The notes under the pieces were generated by a model. The model saw only the letters and a list, made by a program, of their open reading frames with translations. It searched no databases and was not told the origin of the DNA. Below are positions 15,865 to 23,574 of a stretch of 64,000 nucleotides of DNA, one piece after another. Within the stretch, counting starts at the first letter, position 1, and each line of letters starts with the position of its first letter. Source of the DNA: Phycicoccus sp. CSK15P-2. Its GTDB lineage: Bacteria > Actinomycetota > Actinomycetes > Actinomycetales > Dermatophilaceae. The DNA lies in the NCBI RefSeq assembly GCF_016888005.1, contig NZ_JAFDVE010000022.1, positions 62,001 to 126,000 of the forward strand, in the 5' to 3' direction. The translations under genes were made by a program, and so were the position numbers.

Positions 15865-16770
15865 ATGGAGACGGACGCGCTGCGCTGGTTCCAGCTCGTC
15901 GCGGACGGTGCCACGGTCACCGAGGTCAGCGACATCTTCGGGGTCAGCCAGCCCGGCGTGTCCCGCGCACTGGCCCGCCTCGAGGACGAGGTCGGTACCG
16001 CCCTCCTGCACCGGCAGGGCCGGGTGCTGCGGATGACCCACGCGGGCGTCGCGTTCAAGCGGCACGTCGACGCGCTCGTCTACAGCCTCGACGACGGCCT
16101 CGCGGCGGTCTCGGCCCTCGTCGACCCCGAGGGGGGCGTCGTGCGGCTCGCGTACCCGCTGAGCCTCGGCAGCTGGCTCGTGCCCGGTCTCGTCGGGGCG
16201 TTCCGCCGTGATCACCCGCGGGTGCGGTTCACCCTCGAGCAGACGGTCGTGAGCGAGCACGGGCGCATCTCCTCACAGCTCTCGACCCGGCGGGCCGACC
16301 TCGAGCTGACCACCTACCGGGTCGCCGGCCAGGGCGTGCTGTGGCAGCGCGTGCTCATCGAGCCCCTCGTCCTGGCCGTCCGGCTCGGTCATCGGCTGGC
16401 CGGCCGCGAGGCCGTGGCGCTCGAGGAGGTCGCGGACGAGCCGTTCGTCCTCCGGGCGGCACCGTCCGGGATGCGGGGTCGCACCCTCGAGCTCTGTCGT
16501 GACGCCGGCTTCTCCCCGGACGTCGCGGTGGAGGCCGACGACCTGCCCACCGTCCGGGGGTTCGTCGCGGCGGGGCTCGGGGTGGCCGTCGTCCCCGCCC
16601 AGGGGCTGCCCGTGCCGACGACGTTCGCCCGGACCCGGCTGCTCCCCCTGAGCGACGAGGACGCCCATCGCGAGGTCGGCCTCGCCTGGGTCGAGGGTCG
16701 TCCGCTCCTGCCGTCGGCGGAGGCGTTCCGCAGGTTCGTGCTCGCGAGGGACGCGGCGGGTGCCGGGTGA
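15865..16770 (+). CDS. LysR-family transcriptional regulator
   Basis: This is a 301-residue LysR regulator. The amino-terminal helix-turn-helix runs ALRWFQLVADGATVTEVSDIFGVSQPGVSRALARLEDEVG (about residues 4-43). The substrate-binding domain begins near GVVRLAYPLSLGSWLVPGLVGAF (about residue 91) and includes GLGVAVVPAQGLP. ATG 15865 fits the family start and follows a TATGGT box at leaderless spacing; an in-frame ATG at 15847 would add only six residues. The ligand is unknown. The divergent 88-residue gene is the most likely target. Confidence 0.88.
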   Translation: METDALRWFQLVADGATVTEVSDIFGVSQPGVSRALARLEDEVGTALLHRQGRVLRMTHAGVAFKRHVDALVYSLDDGLAAVSALVDPEGGVVRLAYPLSLGSWLVPGLVGAFRRDHPRVRFTLEQTVVSEHGRISSQLSTRRADLELTTYRVAGQGVLWQRVLIEPLVLAVRLGHRLAGREAVALEEVADEPFVLRAAPSGMRGRTLELCRDAGFSPDVAVEADDLPTVRGFVAAGLGVAVVPAQGLPVPTTFARTRLLPLSDEDAHREVGLAWVEGRPLLPSAEAFRRFVLARDAAGAG

Positions 16771-16813
16771 GAGAATCGCGGGAACCGGTGCACCGACCCG
16801 AAAGGCCCGTCCC

Positions 16814-17587
16814 ATGGCGGCCAGCCGCAAGGCTCCCATCCTCGCTCTCGCCAACCAGAAGGGCGGCGTCGCGAAGACGACCTCCGTGGCGTCCCTCGGG
16901 GCCGCCTTCGCCGAGGCCGGCCGGCGCGTCCTCCTCGTCGACCTCGACCCCCAGGCCTCACTGACCTTCAGCCTGGGCATCGACCCGGACGCCGTCGAGG
17001 CGTCCGTTCACGACGTCCTCGTCGGCGGCACCGACCTGCGCGACGTCGTCCTCGGGTGCGCCGACGGCGTCGACCTCGTCCCGAGCTCCATCGAGCTCGC
17101 CGGGGCGGAGGCCGTCCTGCTCGGCCGTCCCGCCCGCGAGTACGCCCTGCGCGACGCGCTCGACCCGGTGCGCCGTTCCTACGACGTCGTCGTGCTCGAC
17201 TGCAGCCCCAGCCTCGGCGTGCTCACGCTCAACGCGCTGACCGCCGCCCAGGGCATCGTCGTCCCGATGCCCTGCGAGATGCTCAGCCACCGCGGCGTCG
17301 GCCAGCTGCTCGACACCGTCGCGGACGTCAAGCGGATCCTCAACAAGAAGCTCAAGGTGCTGGGCATCCTCCCGACGCTCTACGACGGCCGCAGCACGCA
17401 CAGCCGGGAGGTGCTCGAGGACGTCGGCGGCAGGTACGGTCTGCCGGTGCTCAGCCCGCCGATCCCCAAGACCGTGCGGTTCGCCGAGGCGCCGGCCGTG
17501 GGGCGGTCGATCCTCGCGACCGCCCGGTCCTCGAAGGGCGCCAAGGCCTACCGAGAGGTCGCGGCGGAGCTGCTCGAACAGCTCTGA
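16814..17587 (+). CDS. ParA/Soj-family ATPase (orphan)
   Basis: This is a 257-residue deviant-Walker ATPase of the ParA/MinD class. The Walker A motif KGGVAKTT is at residues 16-23 with the signature Lys16. Walker A' is VLLVDLDPQASLT and Walker B is VVVLDCSPSLG. ATG 16814 has GAAAGG 8 nt upstream. No parB or parS is next to it, and it lies far from any replication-origin genes in view, so it is an orphan ParA of the kind found near the DEAD-box helicase in many actinobacteria (Rv3213c-like). It may position a cell component, but its cargo is not known. Confidence 0.88.
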   Translation: MAASRKAPILALANQKGGVAKTTSVASLGAAFAEAGRRVLLVDLDPQASLTFSLGIDPDAVEASVHDVLVGGTDLRDVVLGCADGVDLVPSSIELAGAEAVLLGRPAREYALRDALDPVRRSYDVVVLDCSPSLGVLTLNALTAAQGIVVPMPCEMLSHRGVGQLLDTVADVKRILNKKLKVLGILPTLYDGRSTHSREVLEDVGGRYGLPVLSPPIPKTVRFAEAPAVGRSILATARSSKGAKAYREVAAELLEQL

Positions 17588-17616
17588 GCTGCGCCGGGAG
17601 GCTGCGCAGAAGATGG

Positions 17617-17657
17617 GCGACGGCCGCCGGCATCCCTCTTGTACCGGCGACCGTCGC
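17617..17657 (+). terminator. Stem-loop after the parA-like gene
   Basis: Bases 17617-17630 pair with 17644-17657 (14 bp, one mismatch) around a 13-nt loop containing a CCCTCTT tract. The element lies 30 bp past the parA-like stop, between convergent genes, and may serve both. No U-tract follows, as is common in actinobacteria. Confidence 0.5.
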
Positions 17658-17736
17658 TGTCACGATGCCACGGGCGGTCACCCTCGCGTGGCGGCTTGAC
17701 CAAGTCTTGACCGGACGATGAACGCGCCCGGCCGGG

Positions 17737-19266
17737 TCAGCCCTGGGACTGCTCGCCCGCGGGTCGTCCGCCGCGGGTGCGACGGCGGTTGCGGCGCCGG
17801 CGAGGGCGTTCCGAGCCCTCGCGCTGCTCGCTGCCGCGGCCCTCCGAGCGCTCGCCCCGGCCGCCCCGGCCTCGGCCCCCGTCGCGGTTGCCACGCCCGG
17901 CGTCGCGGCCACCGCCGCGAGGGCCGCGACCCCCGGACCGGCCGGTCTCGCCGAGGTCCTCGAGCTCTTCGGCGTCCAGGCCGGCGCGGGTGCGCAGCGC
18001 CCGTGGCAGCCGGCCCTTGGCGGCCTCGGGGATGCCGAGGTCGGCGTACAGGTGCGGGGAGGAGGAGTAGGTCTCCTGCGGCTCGGGGATCCCGAGATCG
18101 AGCGCCTTGTTGATGAGGGCCCAGCGGTGCAGGTCGTCCCAGTCGACGAAGGTGATGGCGACCCCGGTGTTGCCCGCGCGGCCGGTGCGGCCCGTGCGGT
18201 GGAGGTAGGTCTTCTCGTCCTCGGGGCACTGGTAGTTCACGACATGCGTCACGTTGGTGACGTCGATCCCGCGGGCCGCGACGTCGGTGGCGACGAGGAC
18301 GTCGACCTTGCCGCCCCGGAAGGCGCGCAGGGCCTGCTCACGAGCACCCTGGCCGAGGTCGCCGTGCAGCGGCGCGGCGGCGAAGCCGCGGTCGACGAGG
18401 TCGTCGGCGACCTTGGCCGCGGTGCGCTTGGTGCGGGTGAAGACGATCGTGAGGCCCCGGCCCTCGGCCTGGAGCATCCGGGCGAGCATCTCGACCTTGT
18501 CCATCGCGTGCGCGCGGTAGACGAACTGCTCGATGGCCTTGACCGTCGCGCGGTCGTCGCCGTCGTCGTCGGACATCGCGCGGATATGTGTGGGCTGGTC
18601 CATGTACCGCCGGGCCAGGGTGACGACCGCGCCCGGCATCGTCGCGGAGAAGAGCATCGTCTGGCGCCCGGCCGGGGTCATCGCGAGGATCTTCTCGACG
18701 TCGGGCAGGAAGCCGAGGTCGAGCATCTCGTCGGCCTCGTCGAGCACGACGGTGCGCGCGTGGCCCAGCTGGAGGTGCCCCTGCTGGGCGAGGTCGATGA
18801 GCCGGCCCGGCGTCCCGACGACGACCTCGACGCCCTTGCGCAGCGCCTCGATCTGCGGCTCGTAGGCGCGGCCGCCGTACACGGTGAGCACGCGGATGCC
18901 GCGCTTCCTCCCGGCGCGCTCGAGGTCGCCGGACACCTGGACGGCGAGCTCACGGGTGGGGGCCACGGCGAGCGCCTGGGGCTTGCCCGGGGCGGCGAGG
19001 GCGTCGAAGCCGTCGTCGCCGGGGGCGGTGACCCGGTTGAGCAGCGGCACGCCGAAGCCGAGGGTCTTGCCGGTGCCGGTCTTGGCCTGGCCGATGATGT
19101 CGTGTCCGCCGAGCGCGACCGGCATGGTCATCGCCTGGATCGGGAAGGGCGTGATGATGCCGGCGTCGGCGAGGGCGCCGACGATGTCCGGGTGGACGGG
19201 GAAGTCGGCGAAGGTCGGTTCGGTCGTGGCCTCGGGGGCCGTGGGGGCGTCGGTGACGTCGGTCAT
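17737..19266 (-). CDS. DEAD-box ATP-dependent RNA helicase
   Basis: This is a 509-residue RNA helicase. Visible motifs are the Q-motif PFPIQ (40-44), Walker A AKTGTGKT (61-68), PTRELAVQ (103-110), TPGRLID (152-158), DEAD (176-179), SAT (207-209) and HRTGRTGRAG in the second RecA domain. The last 70 or so residues are Arg/Gly-rich and very basic, a typical RNA-binding tail. ATG 19266 has GGAAAG upstream. It probably remodels rRNA or mRNA, as RhlE/CshA-like proteins do. It is divergent from the ferritin-like gene across 181 bp, an arrangement conserved in actinobacteria. Confidence 0.93.
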   Translation of the reverse strand: MTDVTDAPTAPEATTEPTFADFPVHPDIVGALADAGIITPFPIQAMTMPVALGGHDIIGQAKTGTGKTLGFGVPLLNRVTAPGDDGFDALAAPGKPQALAVAPTRELAVQVSGDLERAGRKRGIRVLTVYGGRAYEPQIEALRKGVEVVVGTPGRLIDLAQQGHLQLGHARTVVLDEADEMLDLGFLPDVEKILAMTPAGRQTMLFSATMPGAVVTLARRYMDQPTHIRAMSDDDGDDRATVKAIEQFVYRAHAMDKVEMLARMLQAEGRGLTIVFTRTKRTAAKVADDLVDRGFAAAPLHGDLGQGAREQALRAFRGGKVDVLVATDVAARGIDVTNVTHVVNYQCPEDEKTYLHRTGRTGRAGNTGVAITFVDWDDLHRWALINKALDLGIPEPQETYSSSPHLYADLGIPEAAKGRLPRALRTRAGLDAEELEDLGETGRSGGRGPRGGGRDAGRGNRDGGRGRGGRGERSEGRGSEQREGSERPRRRRNRRRTRGGRPAGEQSQG

Positions 19267-19447
19267 GGACTTCTTTCCGGTCGGCGGGCGCGCGGAGCGC
19301 ACCAGCGCACTGGCTGCGGGCCGATCGGGGGTCTGCGGGGGCGGGGGCGGTGCCCTGGGGCACCGGGTGCCGCCCGACTTCGTCACTCGTCGTCTGTGCC
19401 GACCGGGCACCGTGGACGCCTCATCGTACCCGTTACGCTCGGTGGTC

Positions 19448-20134
19448 ATGGAGCACACCCCGGGGCCGACCACGTCGGCCTCCGCCGACGCGGTCCTGCC
19501 GGACGCCGTCGTCGACCTCCTCGGCGTCCTCGCCTACGGCGAGCTGACCGCCTTCATCCGGATGGCCGTCGACTGCGACCTCGCGCCCACGCTGGCGCTG
19601 AAGTCCTCCATGGGACGCCTCGCGACGGTCGACTTCGAGCACTACGGCCAGCTGGTCGACCACATGCGGGAGCGTGGGATCGACCCCGAGGCCGCAATGG
19701 CGCCGTTCGTCGCCCCCATCGCGTCCTACCACGAGCGCACCCGCCCACGGGGATGGCTCGAGGGGCTGGTCAAGGCGTACGTGGGCGAGGGGATCGCCAA
19801 GGACTTCTACCGGGAGATGTCGGCGCTCGTCGACGAGCAGACCCGCACCGTCATGCACCGTGCGCTCGAGGACGGCGGGCACTCCGACTTCGTCGTCGAG
19901 ATCGTCAGGGACACCATCCGCACCGACCGCACCGCGGCCGGCCGGCTGGCCCTCTGGGGCCGGCGGCTCCTCGGCGAGGCGCTGTCCCAGGCACAGGCCG
20001 TCGCGGTCGAGCGGGACGCGATGTCGGCGCTGCTCGTCGGCGGTGGCGTCGACCTCGGCGAGGTGGGGCGGATGTTCACCCGGCTCACCGACAACCACCA
20101 GCGTCGGATGGCGCGGATGGGTCTCGAGGCCTGA
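19448..20134 (+). CDS. Ferritin-like-fold protein (tRNA-hydroxylase-like)
   Basis: This is a 228-residue all-helical protein of the ferritin-like-domain family conserved in actinobacteria and distantly related to MiaE. Candidate di-iron ligands are the Glu in AYGELTAF and the Glu/His in VDFEHYGQL, with further acidic residues in LVKAYVGEGIAKDFYREM and a DEQTRTVMHRALED segment. The ATG at 19448 follows a TACGCT box 8 nt away and lacks a Shine-Dalgarno sequence, so a short or absent leader is likely. It may be an oxygenase or iron protein; no substrate is known. A strong hairpin terminator follows. Confidence 0.8.
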   Translation: MEHTPGPTTSASADAVLPDAVVDLLGVLAYGELTAFIRMAVDCDLAPTLALKSSMGRLATVDFEHYGQLVDHMRERGIDPEAAMAPFVAPIASYHERTRPRGWLEGLVKAYVGEGIAKDFYREMSALVDEQTRTVMHRALEDGGHSDFVVEIVRDTIRTDRTAAGRLALWGRRLLGEALSQAQAVAVERDAMSALLVGGGVDLGEVGRMFTRLTDNHQRRMARMGLEA

Positions 20135-20147
20135 GGGTTCGCACACG

Positions 20148-20187
20148 GCACGAGGCCCCCGCCGGGCTACCGGCGGGGGCCTCGTGC
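20148..20187. terminator. Bidirectional terminator
   Basis: Bases 20148-20165 and 20170-20187 form a perfect 18-bp stem with the 4-nt loop GCTA. It lies between the convergent ferritin-like gene (stop 20134) and the GlsB-type gene (stop 20204), so it can end transcription from both sides. Confidence 0.85.
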
Positions 20188-20203
20188 TCTTGCGTCGGCG
20201 GCG

Positions 20204-20464
20204 TCAGGCCTTGCGCGAGGCGATGACCCGCTCGTAGACGACGACGAAGACGGCAGCGGCGATGACCGAGGTGATCCAACGGAGCCAGTCGATGCTGCCG
20301 TCGTCCTTGGGGGCTCCCCAGATCCAGTAGCCCACCAGGGCGCCCAGGATGCCGAGCACGACCGTCATCAGAGCGCTGATGTTCTGCCGCCCGGGAAGGA
20401 CGAGCCGTGCGAGGACGCCGATGATGGCACCGAAGATGATGGTGCCGATGATGCCGAGGACCAC
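20204..20464 (-). CDS. GlsB/YeaQ/YmgE-family stress-response membrane protein
   Basis: This is an 86-residue transglycosylase-associated-type membrane protein with three predicted hydrophobic segments: VLGIIGTIIFGAIIGVLARL (about 2-21), ISALMTVVLGILGALVGYWI (about 31-50) and WITSVIAAAVFVVVYERVI (about 63-81). The family is linked to general stress, but its activity is unclear. I chose GTG 20464, with AAAGGAG 6 nt upstream; the longer upstream frame is proline/arginine-rich noise. Its promoter region (20557-20608) carries unusual overlapping palindromes, so tight regulation is likely. Confidence 0.85.
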   Translation of the reverse strand: MVLGIIGTIIFGAIIGVLARLVLPGRQNISALMTVVLGILGALVGYWIWGAPKDDGSIDWLRWITSVIAAAVFVVVYERVIASRKA

Positions 20465-20556
20465 TGGAGTCTCCTTTCGGGGCCCTGCGCCCCTTGATCG
20501 CTCCGGTCGCGGCGCGGGCCGCGGCGAAGGGTGCCGGGGTGCCGGCACCGCGCTCG

Positions 20557-20608
20557 ACGCTAGACCTTCGACGAACTTTCGTCAAACCTTTGACACGAGA
20601 TTCTCGTG
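20557..20608 (-). promoter_or_regulatory. glsB promoter with three overlapping palindromes
   Basis: On the minus strand TTGACG (20585-20580) and TAGCGT (20562-20557) are spaced 17 bp, a good housekeeping-type promoter about 90 bp upstream of the GlsB start. Over the -35 side lie three contiguous palindromes: GACGAACTTTCGTC (20570-20583), GTCAAACCTTTGAC (20581-20594) and CACGAGATTCTCGTG (20594-20608). Each is perfect apart from a 1-2 base centre. They look like operator sites. Confidence 0.55.
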
Positions 20609-20666
20609 CCGGTGTCTGCCCAGGTCAGGGCGGGGGAGGTGTCGAGTCCGACGGCGGCGACGCCGA

Positions 20667-20894
20667 TCAGACGGCGCCGAAGCCGACCTTGCCCTTCTCG
20701 GACTCGCCGACCTGGACCCAGCCGACGGCCCGGCCCGGCACGAGGACCGTACGGCCCTTGGTGTCGACGAGCCGCAGCACGGCGTCGGGCGAGGCGAGTG
20801 CGGCGTCGACGGCCTGGGCGACCTCGTCGGCGGCGGCGTCGGTCTCGACGGTGAGCTCGCGGGCGACGTTCTGGACGCCGATGGTGACCTCCAC
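20667..20894 (-). CDS. DUF3107 protein (TB9.4-like)
   Basis: This is a 75-residue small cytoplasmic protein of the DUF3107 family, conserved across actinobacteria (Rv3208A/TB9.4 in M. tuberculosis). It starts EVTIGVQNVARELTVETD and has a VPGRAVGWVQVGESEKGKVGFG ending that marks the family. The start is GTG 20894, with AAAGG upstream. Function is unknown. It usually neighbours the TetR regulator and the ferritin-like gene, as here. Confidence 0.9.
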   Translation of the reverse strand: MEVTIGVQNVARELTVETDAAADEVAQAVDAALASPDAVLRLVDTKGRTVLVPGRAVGWVQVGESEKGKVGFGAV

Positions 20895-21010
20895 AGGGCA
20901 CGACCTTTCGATTCGTGGGGCGGGCGCTGCCCGCCGGGACGGTTGCTGCGCTCAGGCTAACGGCCCCGGTCCCGGGGCTGTTCCGCCGGCGGGTCGTGTT
21001 CGCCCCGGGC

Positions 21011-21631
21011 TCAGCCGTCGACCATCGGGAAGGACCCGAGGCCGCGCCAGGCGAGGGTGCTGATGAGCTCCGCGGCGTCCGGCTCGGGGATGTCGCCGTC
21101 CTGCGCGAGCCAGTGCCGCGCGGCCACCTGGGCCATCCCCGCGAGCGCCGAGCCGAGCAGGAGCGCCCGCTCGTCGTCGACGCCGGTGTCTTCGGCGATG
21201 ACCTCGGAGATCGCCTCGGCGCAGGCCATCTCGACGCCGTCGAGCCGGGCGCGGACCTGCGGGACGCTCGTGAGGTCGGACTCGAAGACCATCCGGAACG
21301 CGGCGTCCTCGCGGGTCACGAAGTCGAAGTACGCGGCGACGGTGGCCCGGACCCGGACCTCGTTGTCGCCCTCGGTGGTCTCCAGCGCCTGCCGGACGAG
21401 CTGCTCGAGGGTGTCGCAGTGGGTGTCGAGCAGTGCGAGGTAGAGGTCGAGCTTGCCGGGGAAGTGCTGGTAGAGGACCGGCTTGGAGACGCCCGCCCGC
21501 TCGGCGATCTCGTCCATCGCGGCGGCGTGGTAGCCGGACTGGACGAAGACGGCCTGCGCGGCGTCGAGCAGCTGGGCACGCCGCTCGCTGCGTGGCATCC
21601 GCTGGCTGCGGGGTGCTGTCGTGCTGGTCAT
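21011..21631 (-). CDS. TetR/AcrR-family transcriptional regulator
   Basis: This is a 206-residue TetR regulator. The DNA-binding domain RRAQLLDAAQAVFVQSGYHAAAMDEIAERAGVSKPVLYQHFPGK spans about residues 16-59, followed by a helical ligand domain. ATG 21631 has GGAGGAG 3-4 nt upstream. It is divergent from moeZ across 90 bp and lies 116 bp upstream of DUF3107 on the same strand. The position matches Rv3208 of the mycobacterial order. Its ligand and regulon are unknown. Confidence 0.88.
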   Translation of the reverse strand: MTSTTAPRSQRMPRSERRAQLLDAAQAVFVQSGYHAAAMDEIAERAGVSKPVLYQHFPGKLDLYLALLDTHCDTLEQLVRQALETTEGDNEVRVRATVAAYFDFVTREDAAFRMVFESDLTSVPQVRARLDGVEMACAEAISEVIAEDTGVDDERALLLGSALAGMAQVAARHWLAQDGDIPEPDAAELISTLAWRGLGSFPMVDG

Positions 21632-21721
21632 GGCTCCTCCGGGGGCTTCCTGGCCCGTCATCCTACGGACGGGTAGGCGGACGCCGGGAACGGTGGCCCG
21701 GCGTGGTGCTAGGTTCCGGAC

Positions 21722-22903
21722 ATGGCGCGACCCCCGCTGGTTCCCCGCGGGCCCGAGCTCACCGCCGCCGAGCGCACCCGCTTCGCCCGCCATCTCCTCC
21801 TGCCCGCCCTGGGGGTCGACGGCCAACGGCGCCTCCGCAGTGCCCGGGTGCTCGTCGTCGGGGCCGGCGGGCTCGGGTCTCCGGCCTTGCTGTACCTCGC
21901 GGCCGCCGGGGTGGGCACGCTCGGGGTCGTCGACGACGACGTCGTCGAGACGACGAACCTCCAGCGGCAGGTCGTGCACGGCGTCGGCGACGTGGGGCGG
22001 GCGAAGGTCGACTCGGCCGCGGACAGCGTCGCGGAGATCTCACCCGACACCGCCGTCGTGCGGCACGGGGAGCGGCTGGACCCCCGGACGGCGATGGAGG
22101 TCGTCGCCGACTACGACATCGTCCTCGACGGCGCAGACAACTTCCCCACTCGCTACCTCGTGGGCGACGCCTGCGCCCGGCTGGGCGTCCCGCACGTGTG
22201 GGGGTCGGTGTACCGCTTCGACGGCCAGGTCTCGGTCTGGTGGGCCGGCGAGGGCCCGTGCTACGCCTGCGTCTTCCCGCAGCAGCCCGCGCCGGACGTC
22301 GTGCCCTCGTGCGCGGTCGGCGGGGTGCTCGGTGCCGTGTGCGCGTCCGTCGGGTCGGTCATGGCCACGGAGGCCGTCAAGCTCGTCACGGGTGTCGGTG
22401 ACCCACTCGTCGGGCGGCTGCTCGTCCACGACGCCCTGCGCCAGACCTGGGACGAGCTGCCGGTCCGCCGCGACCCGGACTGCGCCGTGTGCGGGTCGGG
22501 CGCGGACGTGGCGCGGCCACTGGGGTGGGCGACGCAGCGCCCGGAGGAGGACGCCGCGGAGGCCCCGTCCGGCTCCCGGCCGAGCGTCGGCGTCACGGAG
22601 CTCGCCCGGCTGCTCGGCGACCGGGACGCCGGGTCGGCCGACTTCGTCCTCCTCGACGTGCGCGAGCCGGGCGAGGCCGACGTCGCCGCCATCCCCGGGG
22701 CCGTGCTGCACCCGGTCGGCCGGGTCCGCGCGGGTGAGGACGTCCCGGGTGCCGGGCAGCGCGTGTACGTGCACTGCAAGTCCGGCGGGCGCTCCGCCGA
22801 GGCGGTCGACCTCCTGCGGGCGCGAGGCGTGGACGCCGTGGACGTCGAGGGCGGCATCCTCGCGTGGTCCCGCGACGTCGACCCGGCCGTCCCGACGTAC
22901 TGA
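21722..22903 (+). CDS. moeZ: Adenylyltransferase/sulfurtransferase MoeZ
   Basis: This 393-residue protein has an E1-like ThiF/MoeB domain (residues 1 to about 255) and a rhodanese domain (about 288-390). ATP site GAGGLG is at 47-52. Zinc is bound by C180/C183 and C254/C257, the adenylation-domain Cys is C197, and the rhodanese active Cys is C352 in VHCKSGGRS. MoeZ adenylates and thiocarboxylates sulfur carriers such as MoaD and CysO/ThiS for molybdopterin, cysteine and thiamine synthesis. No Shine-Dalgarno sequence is present; TAGGTT at 21710-21715 ends 6 nt before ATG 21722, so it is probably leaderless. MoaE, a user of the sulfurated carrier, is at 44708. Confidence 0.93.
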   Translation: MARPPLVPRGPELTAAERTRFARHLLLPALGVDGQRRLRSARVLVVGAGGLGSPALLYLAAAGVGTLGVVDDDVVETTNLQRQVVHGVGDVGRAKVDSAADSVAEISPDTAVVRHGERLDPRTAMEVVADYDIVLDGADNFPTRYLVGDACARLGVPHVWGSVYRFDGQVSVWWAGEGPCYACVFPQQPAPDVVPSCAVGGVLGAVCASVGSVMATEAVKLVTGVGDPLVGRLLVHDALRQTWDELPVRRDPDCAVCGSGADVARPLGWATQRPEEDAAEAPSGSRPSVGVTELARLLGDRDAGSADFVLLDVREPGEADVAAIPGAVLHPVGRVRAGEDVPGAGQRVYVHCKSGGRSAEAVDLLRARGVDAVDVEGGILAWSRDVDPAVPTY

Positions 22904-22909
22904 GACTTC

Positions 22910-23335
22910 GTGAGCGCCGACGTGTCGCGGTTCGTCGCCGCCCAGGACGCCGGCGGCACCTACGACGGGGCGCTGGCCGAGCTGCGGGCGGGGCGCAAGC
23001 GTGGGCACTGGATCTGGTTCGTGCTCCCACAGGTGGCGGGTCTCGGGCAGAGCCCCACCTCCCGGTACTACGGGATCCTCGGCCTGGAGGAGGCGCGGGC
23101 CTACCTCGCGCACCCCGTACTCGGACCGCGGCTGCGGGAGTGCGCCGACGCGCTGCTCGCGCTGGACGGCGACGACCCCGTGGCCGTGCTCGGCGGGATC
23201 GACGCCGTCAAGCTGCGCTCGTCGATGACGCTCTTCGCGCACGCCGCCGAGGATGCGGACGCCGCGCTCTTCCCCGCGGTCCTGGACCGCTACTTCGGCG
23301 GCGAGGAGGACCCGGCGACGCTCGCGCGGATCTGA
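22910..23335 (+). CDS. DUF1810 family protein
   Basis: This is a 141-residue DUF1810 protein with the family hallmarks GRKRGHWIWFVLPQVAGLGQSPTSRYYGI and LRSSMTLFAHA. The GTG start is 6 bp past the moeZ stop, so they are probably cotranscribed. DUF1810 proteins are calpastatin-like in annotation only and have no settled function. The gene is not part of the mycobacterial order and is likely a local insertion. Confidence 0.85.
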   Translation: MSADVSRFVAAQDAGGTYDGALAELRAGRKRGHWIWFVLPQVAGLGQSPTSRYYGILGLEEARAYLAHPVLGPRLRECADALLALDGDDPVAVLGGIDAVKLRSSMTLFAHAAEDADAALFPAVLDRYFGGEEDPATLARI

Positions 23336-23379
23336 CCCGTCAACCGCCGAGGAGCGCCCGGAGTGCTTCGTGAGGGTCC

Positions 23380-23461
23380 CGGGCGGATCGACCCGAGCAC
23401 CGGTGACGCGGACGAAGAGGCGGACGTCCCCGAGGTCCAGGACCTCGCCGGCCCACGTCAC
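23380..23461 (-). pseudogene. Remnant of an alpha/beta-hydrolase amino terminus
   Basis: On the minus strand GTG 23461 opens a frame that reads VTWAGEVLDLGDVRLFVRV and continues TGARVDPP, which resembles the first strands of actinobacterial alpha/beta-hydrolases. The similarity then stops, and the frame continues into sequence antisense to DUF1810 and moeZ. There is no nucleophile elbow and no catalytic triad. It looks like the 5' end of a deleted hydrolase gene. Hydrolase genes do occur in this neighbourhood in related genomes, but this call rests on pattern memory only. Confidence 0.4.
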
Positions 23462-23545
23462 CGCAGCATCGTGACACGGGCCCCGGCCACCGGTGCGTCC
23501 GGTCGCCCGGCAAGATCCATCGGGGGACGTGGCCACGCCTTGAGA

Positions 23546-23568
23546 TCGGACACATGTTCGATTAAGAT
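23546..23568 (+). promoter_or_regulatory. SOS (LexA) box and leaderless promoter
   Basis: TCGGACACATGTTCGA at 23546-23561 matches the actinobacterial SOS box TCGAAC-N4-GTTCGA with one difference. TAAGAT (23563-23568) is a -10 box whose end is 6 nt before ATG 23575. LexA bound here would cover the promoter of the HNH endonuclease gene. Confidence 0.7.
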
Positions 23569-23574
23569 GCTCAT

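Noticed and set aside
5061-16813. A cobalamin riboswitch near the corrinoid genes
   Set aside because: No B12-box-like sequence or long structured leader was found; the operon begins about 120 bp from a divergent gene.
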